Source of the DNA: Gonium pectorale
Lineage: Eukaryota; Chlorophyta; Chlorophyceae; Chlamydomonadales; Volvocaceae
DNA: 30,745 nt
Reading direction: 5' to 3'
Assembly: GCA_001584585.1 (NCBI GenBank)
Contig: LSYV01000024.1
Span: forward strand, 1,144,464 to 1,175,208
The notes beneath the pieces are model-generated. The model searched no databases. It saw only the letters and a list, made by a program, of their open reading frames with translations, and had not been told where the DNA came from. This document shows, one piece after another, positions 1-10,100 of this stretch. Both the position numbers and the translations under genes were made by a program. Every line of letters begins with the position of its first letter. Position 1 is the stretch's first letter.

Positions 1-122
1 GGGTGTGGTGGACCGCTGTTTCCTCTGGCTCAACCCAAAGGACCAGCCTGTACCCCTAAGCAACTGCAGCTGCCCTGCAAAACCCGCCCCAGTGCCTTTC
101 TTCGATTCGTCCAAGCAGCTGC
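1..122 (+). other. possible upstream exon fragment of the mosaic gene (EGF-like remnant)
   Basis: The frame running from base 5 has Cys residues and a C-x-C pattern (SNCSCPAK) followed by PFFDSSKQ. This resembles the C-terminal half of the downstream EGF-like modules (CxC...G..FD...K.C). The closing Cys after KQ is absent in this frame and no convincing phase 1 donor follows. It is therefore either a diverged exon whose 5' part lies outside the window, or a decayed one. Weak call. Confidence 0.25.
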
Positions 123-529
123 TGCACACCTCAGTCCTTGCCGCACGCATTTTAACCAGAGATATGGGTCCAGATGGTCCGTTCGCCCGAGATCCTAGCG
201 ACAAGGCATGTCCAGAGAGGCGCCAAGCCAATCAGCTCACCACCGGCACGCACTCGCGGCAGGCTAGGCAGGCAAATAAACGCAGAGCCCAATCCAGACG
301 TGTCGCATGCGCGCCTGGCAGGGCTGAGTGCGCACATAAGCGGCACAATACCCGACACGCACCAACGAACGCCAACTGGATTCCTGTTCCACCCTCGCCT
401 GTGGCCGGTCCGAGCGATTACCTCAACTCCTGACGTCCTGCCTCCTACCCTTCCCCCGTCGCACAGTGCAATCCCGCTCTCTCCTCACAGTCCTGTATCT
501 CCCTCCCCTCCCTGCACCATCAAAGCCCA

Positions 530-760
530 TCATTCCCCTGGGTCCACCGCTCCCATCTCAATCCCTCGAGTAGCCCGTCCGTGGTTCGGTGGTGGATCCA
601 CCACCGAAAGGATCGGGTGGTCGGGCCCTACGCCACCCCATCCCCGCCGTGGCACGCCCAGTTCCGCAAAGCCCTTCAGCCGCTGCCACAGCTCCAGCAC
701 CGCACGCGTTTTGGCCACCTCCGCGGGTGGCTGGCCTACCTAGCTAGTGCGGTGCGCCAA
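530..760 (-). mobile_element. decayed transposon-derived peptide fragment, copy A
   Basis: On the minus strand an open frame (718 down to 530) contains LELWQRLKGFAELGVPRRGW followed by a GV...HPILSVV motif. The same pattern occurs at the other end of the window, also on the minus strand (30745-30506): a Trp, then FADLG, PRKGW, DGV and HPFLRVV. Identity is scattered over about 40 aligned residues, so both look like remnants of one dispersed coding repeat. A transposon origin is inferred from repetition, decay and the lack of a gene context. The fragment lies in an intron or upstream region of the mosaic gene, in antisense orientation. I cannot name the element family with certainty. Confidence 0.45.
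585..608. repeat. 24-bp perfect palindrome centred on GGATCC
   Basis: The stretch reads identically on both strands (TTCGGTGGTGGATCC...CCGAA) and has no spacer. It lies inside transposon-like fragment copy A, where it encodes VVDPPPNHG on the minus strand. It could be chance within a GC-rich coding remnant. Confidence 0.7.
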
Positions 761-1134
761 CTGGCGCTGCATGTGTGTGATGCTCAAATGAATGAACACC
801 TCCCTCTTGGTGTTGTAAATACATGCAACGCTCTATCGTTACACGACTGTGCGGCGGGATGCGTGACTGGATAACACTGGGCGCTCCTGCATGCATGCGT
901 CTCACATTCGTTCCCATCCCCGTCATTTACCCCTGCTGGCGACCGAACGACAACGCGACTGCGTCATGCGTTTCCGCGCACCAGCAGGCACATACTGATC
1001 GGGACATAGATACGCCGACCCCGCAACCAAAACTTCGTCTGTTCGCCCCCACACACGCCCGTCCGTCCGCTATACTAATACATGCTGACTTGCTGATTGA
1101 CCAGTCCCCGCCGCTTCCCCCTGCCCCCCGGCAG

Positions 1135-1266
1135 GCCCGTGCGAGGCCAACGCCAACCTGTGCGGCTCCCCCGACTTTGCCATCTGCGACTCCATCAACA
1201 CGACCACCCATGCTTGCACCTGCAAAGTCGGAGCGTACTGGGACAACATAGACAGGGTCTGCAAAG
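1135..1266 (+). other. EGF-like module 1 (single exon, phase 1-1)
   Basis: Exon 1135-1266 (132 bp). The acceptor GGCAG ends at 1134 and the donor GTAGGC starts at 1267. It encodes an EGF-like module with Cys at PCEAN, LCGS, AIC, the paired ACTC motif, then a Trp-Asp loop and the final Cys in RVCK. It starts with the last two bases of a codon and ends with the first base of one, so it is a phase 1-1 cassette like the modules downstream. It is separated from EGF2 by the WSC-like and PAN-like modules. Confidence 0.75.
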
Positions 1267-3713
1267 GTAGGCCCTACTGCGTAGCGCGTGCATTATTGTG
1301 CTGCGAGTATATGTAGGTCATATCAAGCGTACGTGTGAAGATGTGAGCGTGCCCGCCGGCAACTGTTGAGGATTTCTGGTACATATGATTTATGCGTAAG
1401 CATGCTCACGCATACAGCAGCCATGCACACACGCAGTCCTCGCTGATCGCCGTACGGCGGGGCTCCCCCTGCTGCCGCAGGCTGCACGCCGTCGACCTTC
1501 TTGTTTCCCGCAGTGTCGCGACACGAGTCATGCCCAGGCTATACGTTCAGATTCCAGTCTGGAAGCCCGACATGTTGGGAGGACAACTCCGACGTCTCAA
1601 ACCGTGTTGTGCCCTGGTGGCTGGCACCAACGGGCGAGGCGTCCACCAATAAAACGGGGGCGACCACCTTCTCATTTACCGGTCTCACGTTGGGTATCTG
1701 CGCCAGATTGGCCGCTGCCAAGGGTGCGTGCGTGTGTCGTACACACGTCTATCTGTCTGCCAGTCGGGCTAGCTGTCCGACCCATGCACGAAGGCCACCA
1801 GCTCGCTTGTTGCGCCCTGCTCCATCCACACCATGCCTGTTCCATTCATTCACTCATTCACCATTTGACCTTCGACCTGTGTTACCTATAATAACCTGTT
1901 ACCGGCTACCGTCCCGCCCACGCATATATGTTGCCGATATCTTATGTGTATGTGTCCGCGCTCCTCGCTGCTGCTGCTACTGCGGCTGCTGCTGCTGCTG
2001 CTAGAGAAGATGGGCCTAGCTGCTGAACAAGTGGAAACTCCTGCCGTATCCGTGCACGCATGCAGGGTTCACAGTCTACGCCGTGCAGAACGGAGAGTAC
2101 TGCTTTGGAGGTGGATACGGATGACGGGCGTGCGTGCGTGCACGTGTACTATTTCCGGTTGTCTTGCATACGTATACGTCTATTTGGCTGGGGTTACTTT
2201 GGGGCAGCCCTGAGAAGGCGGGCGGTCGTCACCGGTGTTGCACTTCCGCATCCCGTTGCTAGCTTGCTATGCGACGGTAGCAAGCTAGCAACGGTACATG
2301 CTCGCTTGCTACCGTCACATAGCGTTGCATGTATATATGCAATGTGTGTTGTCAGGTGGGGTACACGAGTAGCAAGGGCGCACGTGCAGTTGTAGATCCC
2401 CATATGTTTGTCCCGCACTTACCTTGCATGGATCCCTTGCCGTGGCTGCACACGCCCGCACGCGCGCAGGCTATGATATGCAGCTCGCGACAAGCCTTAT
2501 GGGCGGCGGGTTCTGTCTGGACACTTGCCCCGAGGAAAACGCTGATCGAGTGAGTGCGTGAAGTGCGTCCGTGTGCCATCCGTCTCCGCCTCTATGGACA
2601 TGTATGCTGCGGCTTTAGGGTTTAATTTACCTGGCCCATTAGTATACCGCACGAACAACTGTCTCCTTGGCCGTCCATGTGCGACCCCGCCCGTACTTTT
2701 CAGTCTATTTGGGCATAGATCCTCACTGCGTGCGTACGTGGCATGCCAGTCGTCCTCCGTTCTTATGAGTATGCAACCAATTGGTAATCCTTCTGCTGCA
2801 TGCAGCTATGTGGCGGTCCCAGCTCCAACACACTCCTAGTTCCCGGTAATTGGGGTCGGTGGCATGAGATCGGGGTTGGCTGGACGAGTGGGCAGCAGTG
2901 GAAGGGGCAAGGAGGGCTGCGGTTGGTGGGGAGCAAGCAAGTTGCAGAGGAACTGGCCGCCAAGCTCCTGAAATTGCACCACGACTTCAAGCGTGCATGT
3001 GTGATTGGAGTCTATCTGGCGGGTCCCGCTGCGCCCCAGCCACCACGTCCCACGCATCCCACCCACCCCCTCGCATGGCGTGCGTGTATGCATGCACGCG
3101 CATGTACGTGTCGTACGCATATCAAATGGCTGGACGTAAGTGGTGCACTCGTACGCCCATCAGTGCGCCGCGCGCACGTACGCACGCAGCACCCCACCAC
3201 GCTCGCAATCCGAGCGCCCTCCTCGCTTGCTTGGCGCCGACATACACCCGGTCCGCATAGTCCATCCATAGGGCACAGGTAGGGACCAAGCGAGCAGTCT
3301 GATAGTTCATTGGAGTGGCTAGGCCTGCACGCTGCCATCATCGCTCGTGGTACCCGCACCACATGTGCATGCCCCGCCCACCCTGCGCCCTGATGACATG
3401 CGTACATGCATACAGATCAAATCACCAGATGCATCCCAGATGCTGACGCCGCGGGCTTTGAGACGGGTCGCCAGACAGCAGTCGCGACCCTTTGGGGTGA
3501 GCGCCCCGGCCGGCAAGAGGGCAGGGCTGTGCAAAGAGTAGTAGGATGTATGTTAGCTGCCAGTGATGCGTGCACCGCGCAGTGCATGCAGGCATACGTG
3601 TGGATAGCGCCATATGTCCAATAGCAGAACTACGAACGTGCATTTGGATCACTCCTCCAGCTAGCTGTGTATCCCTCTCACGCAGCTGCTGCTGGCTGTT
3701 GCTGACAGGGCGG

Positions 3714-3753
<40 letters not shown>

Positions 3754-4071
3754 ATAATATCCACTGAATGAAGAAAGGCAACGCCTCTCTTTCTGATGCC
3801 GCCCACACCATTTACCGCGCTTCTACCTATCTCTTAACGCTGCCTGCTGCTGCTCGCCCGATCGGCCGCCCGCAGAGTGCCGCCGCCTGTGCGCCGCCCG
3901 GTCGAACTGCACCTTCATGTCTTACACAGGTACCTAGCTAGGTGTGTGCACGCGTTCATAGTCCCTTGGGCGACGACGCGCCGTTGCGGCGATGTAAGGT
4001 GGCCATGTGGCTAGTGTTACATCTCCAGCAGAATCGGTAGTACAGGATCTGCGTTCGCGCGCCCGCACCGT

Positions 4072-4110
<39 letters not shown>

Positions 4111-7100
4111 GCAAGTTTGAACTAACGCGCAGCAGCCCACGCCGCCCCATCACTTCAGCGGTCAGGCCACGCCGCAGCGGCCGCAGGCCGCAGGGTTTTT
4201 GGCAATGAGCATGGCGGGGCGAATTAGCGCGTGTGGGGAAGCAGGACTGGAGATTCGCTCGTTTATGCGGGAAAATATGTACGGCTGGGTCCCTCCGGGC
4301 TCCTCCCAGAACCCCGTTTCTGCCTCACCCCTTCATGCCTGGCATATTTGCGGTCGCCGTCATACGGTATATGCAGTGCACTGATCCTCATCACCGCACT
4401 GTTACACAGAGATGATGCCTGCTGCTTGCTTGCCGCTCCACACCTACCCACGCATCGTTGCCCATACGCATCGCATGTATGCGCATCATTTTCCGCCCGC
4501 CCACGCACCTCGACCCACCACTGCCGCCTGTTAACGATAGCCGGCGTGTCCATACGTAGGGACCACTTGCTCCTTCCGGACGGGCTTCACGATGGGAAAC
4601 ACCGGGGTCAACGGCCGGGCAGTCGGGACCACCGTCTGCCCAATCCAGAACACAGTTGGCGAGGGTCCCTTCCAATGCCTGCGTGAGTCGCTTGGTTGCA
4701 TGCTGCTTATTTCATGACTTGCTTTGCGCTGAGCATGACCGCGTGTGACAATGCCTTTTATGTATTAAGCCCGGTGGCTAGCGAGGGCTGCTTGATGGCG
4801 GAGGTTCAACAAATTAACGGTACAGCTGTTGGCGCTGCGGTTGGCAATATTACTGCTCAATGGATTGGCAGTGAATCGTTCGTTGCCCGCCCGCAAGTAG
4901 TAGTCCTGCATGTGCCAGGCGCCGACTAACTACCCATGTACCCATTCCATCGGCTGGCTTGGCCTGCAGGCGGCCGTGATATTCGGGGCGTTCTGGTGTT
5001 AGCCCTCAGCGTCTCCAGCAAAGACAGTTGCAGAGCTCAGTGCAACAGTCTGGGCGCGTCCTGCACGCACTACACCTGGTCCAGCCTTGCCTCTTTCAGT
5101 AAGGGGCAAACCAACTGCTGGGTCAAGGTAGGTGCGGCCGTGCGCGGCGCCGTGCGTGCAGTGTGCGCATTGTGCTGCGTAATGCATAATCCGCCGCACG
5201 GAACGGCGGCATGGAGGTAGCGATGCATGATGATGGCGATTTACACGGTTTCTATCCAGTAGGTTGCTGAGCTAGGCGGGCGCACAGCAGGTCATCACCT
5301 CCGCGGCCTGCCAGTCCACAATGTTTTGGCATGCCCTTGCCCTCATTACTCGACGCACGTTTGCTGGACCTGATGACCATCTCCCACCCCCAGAACGCTT
5401 TACTTACGGGCCCGTATGGTAGTACGACTAGCAACTTCTTCCTTGAGACGTGCGTCAGGGTCTACGATATGCCGCGTACGTGCCGCCGCGGTGCATTAGG
5501 TGCATACATGCTAGCTAATAATGAATGGATTCCCGGCTACCGTGTTCAGGATAAGTGCATGCCGGTCCCGACTGCTGCTAGCTGAAACCTGCAGTGATTC
5601 GCCGCAGGGGGCATCGTAGGCGCGACCTTCCGCACGGTTGCCATCATCATCTGAGTGCATGTCTGCCACTGCACGTGTTCAGGATCACCAGCACGTCGAC
5701 CTCGCTTAGCTATCTTAGTGGGCCTTCCTGCCTCCCACTCCCCACTGGCTTCTCCGCCCGCCCCGCGCTGATGATCTGCACGCTCGTCGCCCTGATCTGC
5801 CTGCCCCGCCCCGCCCGCCGCTACCTGCCGCCTGCAGGCCCCTGTGAAAACAACCGCTGCGGTGCCCCCGGTACCTGGTTGACCTGTTCTGATCTCAGCT
5901 TGGGTAGCCAAGGTTTCTGGTGGCAGAAGGTTACCTGCAACTGTGCGCCCGGCCACTATTTGAACACCACCACGAAGCAGTGCCAGCGTGAGTCGGGGTG
6001 CATCGGAGGTTGGGTGACGTCATCGATCAGCGCTTGTCGCAGCTGATCGATCGGGGCGGTGATACGTCGGGCCCGGGTGGCTGCTGGTCCCACCCAGCTG
6101 CAGGTGCAGCGTCCCTTACTTCGCTCGTTCGCTTGCTCGCTACGTATGTACCCAATCAAACGCTTCACATCCCAAACGCTCTCCAAACGCCCCATAACGC
6201 CCCCTCCCCGCCAAACATACGCACACACAGCGGCAAACTGCGCCACCGCCGAAAGCGACCCCTGCGGCGCCGGCGGCACGTGCTCCAGCATCAGTCCCAC
6301 GGATTACCGGTAAGTGCGTGTGCAGAGCCGAGGATTCGATAGCTGAGCAGCTGCGCCTGTGCCGGAAACATCTATCATCACGCCAGGGCCGTGCTGGACC
6401 AGAGCCGGCCCACGCGATCGCGTGGAGCGCGAGGAGGGTCTTATCATGGCGCGCGTGAGCAACTCATGCCCGATGCGCTTCCCGCTCACCCGTCGTCCCC
6501 TGCAGGTGCACCTGCAGCAAGGGTTATTACTTCGACGCCGACGCCAAGACCTGCCTGGGTGGGTGGCGCGGCATGCACGCGTGGCACGGCGGTCGTGGCC
6601 ATCTGCGTATGTGTCCATTCTGATGCTCGCTCGTCATCTTGCTCTATTCCCTGCTGCGCTGTGACAGCGCATGCACGCATGCATGATGTATGTGGCGTGA
6701 GTTGAGTCCGTGCCGTGCCGCACGCTGCCACGCTGCGGTGGCGGCAGGCGTCGGCTGCAGCTGCTGATTGTGGACGGGCGAGCAAGGTGGGGCGACCCGC
6801 CGCCGCCTCAGCATGCAGGCCCTCCTGCAGCAGGGCGCTCGTCGCCTGCGCCTTGCTGGGGTGGGGCGGGGCGGGCAGCAGCAGTGGCAGCGACAGCGAC
6901 AGGGTACACCTCGCTCCCCATTGGGCTCGACGTAGAGGTAGAGCATCCCAAGGGCCTCGGGCCGGATGGAGTGGCATGTAGACTTGCTGCGAGCGAGGCA
7001 CTCACCCCAGCCGCCAAGCAGCAATGTGCGCGATCGATTGATCGATCCCAACTGCAGCGGGAAAGGCTTGATCCCCGCCTACCTCGCTCCGTGCGCCCGG

Positions 7101-10100
7101 CCACTATACCTCATGGCTTGCAACGATATAGCGAGAGCACCCTGCCGCACCTACCGCTGCGAGCGACCTCTCATGGCAATGCTTGCGTGCATGCACGCGC
7201 ACTCGCTCGCAGAGAACAAGTGCGTCAACCGCAACCCTGCCAACACCACATGGGAGAGGCCTTGCGGCGACCCGTCCGTCAGCCAGCGGTGCAATCCCAC
7301 CAGCATCAACCAGGGCAGCGGAATTTTCACGCCGAGCTACAACTGTGGGTAGCTCACTGGAAGGGGCGTTATGTATGTATATATCCACCCATGCACCCAC
7401 GTGCGTGTCTATCTGTCCCGCTGCTGCTCCGATTTTGTGGCCAGGATCCATGAGTGACATACAGTCACAGTGCGTCTGTCTTCGGTGTCACGCGAGTATA
7501 GTGCGTGTACGCTCTGGTTACTTGGCGGCGGTCAGTCATGCGGTCATGCTTACCTCGCAATGGTTAGCCGGCCGTATCGTACACGGTTGGGAGGACTGCC
7601 GCTAGGTATATATTGGGTCCATGCATCCGATCCGCGTGGCTGCCCAGCAGTGTCTTGAGTCCGAGTCCTGGCGTGATGGACACCCCCACCTCACCCGGTT
7701 GGGAGGACTGCCGCTAGGTATACATTGGGTCCATGCATCCGATCCGCGTGGCTGCCCAGCAGTGTCTTGAGTCCGAGTCCTGGCGTGATGGACACCCCCA
7801 CCTCACCCAAACCCTGCTAAACATACGTACACTCATGCGTGCCAGCCACGAATGAACCGGTGCGTGCAGGCACTTGCAAGCCGGGCGCCTTCTTCGACCC
7901 GGAGTCCAAGAAGTGTCAGCGTGAGGATAGATGTGTCACGGCGGCGGAGGCGGGGGACGGTAGCCATCCGTTGCTGTGATAATGCTCCCGCGGCGGGAGG
8001 GCCGAACAGCCTGCAAGGGGCGGAAGGGGGCCGGCGAGGGAGAGTAGGAAGAGGGAGGGGGGCAGATGTCCTAGGTGCTCAATGATTGCATGCTGTGTGC
8101 GTGACCGTAGCTGGCAGCGCTGCCTGCTGCCTGCGTGCCCCGGGCTCGGTCATGCTGTGTCCTCTCTCTGCCGTCCGGCCGCCCCGCACCAATCAAGGGT
8201 CCCCTGCCACGCGTTCTGCCAGCCGACAGCTGCCGCAAACAATTGCCCGCGGCCGGCGGGCTCTCAGCACTTGCGTGCGTGGGTGCCGTTGTGTGAATAC
8301 GTGCAGCAGGGCCACAGCATGCACTTGCGGTGTTACAAACGCAAACCCATGTACCCCACTCCTGCCGCCCTTCATTGCATCCCGAGCCAACCTGCCTCCC
8401 CGCCCGCCTCTTGACCGCCCCTGCAGCCAGCCCATGCGCTGGGACTCCCAGCCCATGCGGCGCTGCCAGGACGTTCTCCGCCTGCACCCCAATCAACCTT
8501 ACCGACTTCTCCTGCACCTGTGCCCCCGGCTATATCCTTGACCCCGCAACCAAGAAGTGCATCCGTGAGTGCCGTGTGTATATGTATGTATATATGTATG
8601 ACCATCAGTGCCGCCCGGCGGCGGCGGCTATAATGGCGGGCGGCCATAACGGTGGCGCCTTCATTTATGCATGTGTGCTCGACTGACGCAAAGGCGGGCT
8701 GCCGCCATCGGTCTGTTCTCCGTCTGCCTGTCTGCCTGCCTGTACAACGGTAATCGTTTACGCAGCATCCTGTGCCCGACCACAGCTGTTCTGCTCTAGG
8801 ATGCTGCGAAACCGACGCTGCGCAGCAGCAGCAGCAGCACCGGCGGCGCCAATATCAACCGCCCAACCCTGCCGCCCTGCCACTCGCCTACACCACGCTC
8901 GCAGGCGACGTGTGCGCCACCTCGCCCAATCCATGCGGCAGCGTCGCCGCCTTCGAGTCTTGTACCGCCTCCGGCGATTCCTACACCTGCGTCTGCAAGT
9001 CGGGCTACATGTACGACACCACCAGGAAGACATGCGTCAGTGAGTTGTGCGGCCCGCCCGTCAAGTCTTGTCCGTCCGGCAGCGTACATATGTATGGTAA
9101 TAGTTTAGCATTTCACTTCCATGTTTGTGAGTCGTGGTCTACAACCCTGTATGTGATCACATGACGCCACCCGTGCCACAGTACGGTGCGCATTACTGGC
9201 AAACCGCAGCATGAACCTATCCATCACACGCCCGCCCGCCCATCGATCCACCCAGAGAGCGTCTGCAACCGGGGCCCCAACCCCTGCGGCGCCAACAGCA
9301 CCTGCACGCCGCTGTCGGCCACCTCCTTCACATGCGGTTGCGAGGCCGGGTTCCGGTACGACAACATCAACAAAAAGTGCTCCGGTGCGCTGTGCGTGTG
9401 TGGGTCCGTATACGTACGACCGTCGTCCTTGCATCATGAGCTACTTCATGTATACATTCAGTTATTGCCCGAATTTGCGCAGTTGGCCCGTTGGCCAGTC
9501 ACAGGCTTATATGTTGTACAAAGGTTGACTTCGTTCATTAACTTATCCGCCGCCCGCCTTGCTTGCAGCCGATCCATGCGCTAATGCCGACTTGGCGTGC
9601 GGTGGGGCCGGTATGTACACGTCCTGCGTCCCCTACAACGAAACGCTCTACACATGTGAGTAGTGCGTTGGTAGTGCAGCATGCTCGGCAGATAGTGCGT
9701 GATGGACTTGCCGGTATGCCTATACAGGGAATGTAGGGAGTATCTGCTGGTCGTGCTGCGAACGGGGAAGGCTATGCCAACCTATCCATGACCGCACACA
9801 TGTAGAGGTTGCCTTCCCTGTTTCTGGAAGTTCTTTTTGTGGCTTGATGTTAGCCCTCGCGCGCGCCGCATGCAACGATTATATAATGAATATCACGGCG
9901 GTTTACCATGCATGCAAGTGGAAGTCTCATACACCGCTTCACTCCTTGATCGTGATCGAGCCGATTGTTGACATTGCCAACGAATGAAAACGCTGCGCCT
10001 GGCGACGCTCATCACAGGCAACTGCGCTGATGGCTACTACTTCGACTCGGTGCTGAGGATCTGCAAAGGTTTGTGTGGCATTTCATCCGTTGCTTGTGTT

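Larger units (their letters stand above)
123..1134. other. non-coding stretch upstream of the first firm exon
   Basis: No exon could be chained here. It is presumably intron sequence of the mosaic gene. It holds the antisense transposon-like fragment (530-760), the palindrome at 585-608 and pyrimidine-rich sequence leading to the acceptor at 1131-1134. The open frames in it have no recognisable composition or domain. Confidence 0.4.
1514..2845 (+). other. WSC-like carbohydrate-binding domain (four exons)
   Basis: Exons are 1514-1723, 2066-2110, 2470-2549 and 2806-2845. Joined, they give the typical WSC landmarks in order: SCPGYTF and TCWEDNS near the start, TLGICARLAAAKGF (as in the WSC 'T...C...C...GY' helix), VQNGEYCFGG (the WSC 'G.Q...ECYCG' strand), FCLDTCPEENADR and LCGGPSSNTLLVP (the WSC 'C...C.GN...CGG......Y' end). 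The number and order of Cys match the family; exact spacing was not aligned. WSC domains are putative beta-glucan or polysaccharide-binding modules of fungal wall sensors and polycystin-1-like proteins. Phases are 1, 1, 1, 0, then 1, and each join restores the expected motif, including the phase 0 join DR|LCGG. Confidence 0.65.
3416..4352 (+). other. PAN/Apple-like module 1 (exons 3416-3496, 3876-3929, 4194-4352)
   Basis: Exon 3416-3496 encodes a lead-in with one Cys (ITRCIPDAD) and an A/T-rich helix start. Exon 3876-3929 encodes ECRRLCAARSNCTFMSY, which matches the PAN/Apple core (C..C....C..F.Y). Exon 4194-4352 (open, phase 1-1, ending at a weak GTCGCC donor) would supply the remaining strands and a Cys (ISACGEAG). 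The second PAN-like module downstream shows the same order: a CRAQC helix, then a Cys-Trp strand, then a G/S-rich loop. PAN modules bind protein or carbohydrate. The first two exons are good. The third is the least supported exon in the model. Confidence 0.5.

Noticed and set aside
4696..4929. Open frame with CDNAFYVLSPVASEGC and NGTAVGAAVG
   Set aside because: It looks weakly protein-like, but it lies inside intron 4683-4969, whose flanking exons join in phase to give a good PAN core, and I found no phase-consistent splice sites to include it.
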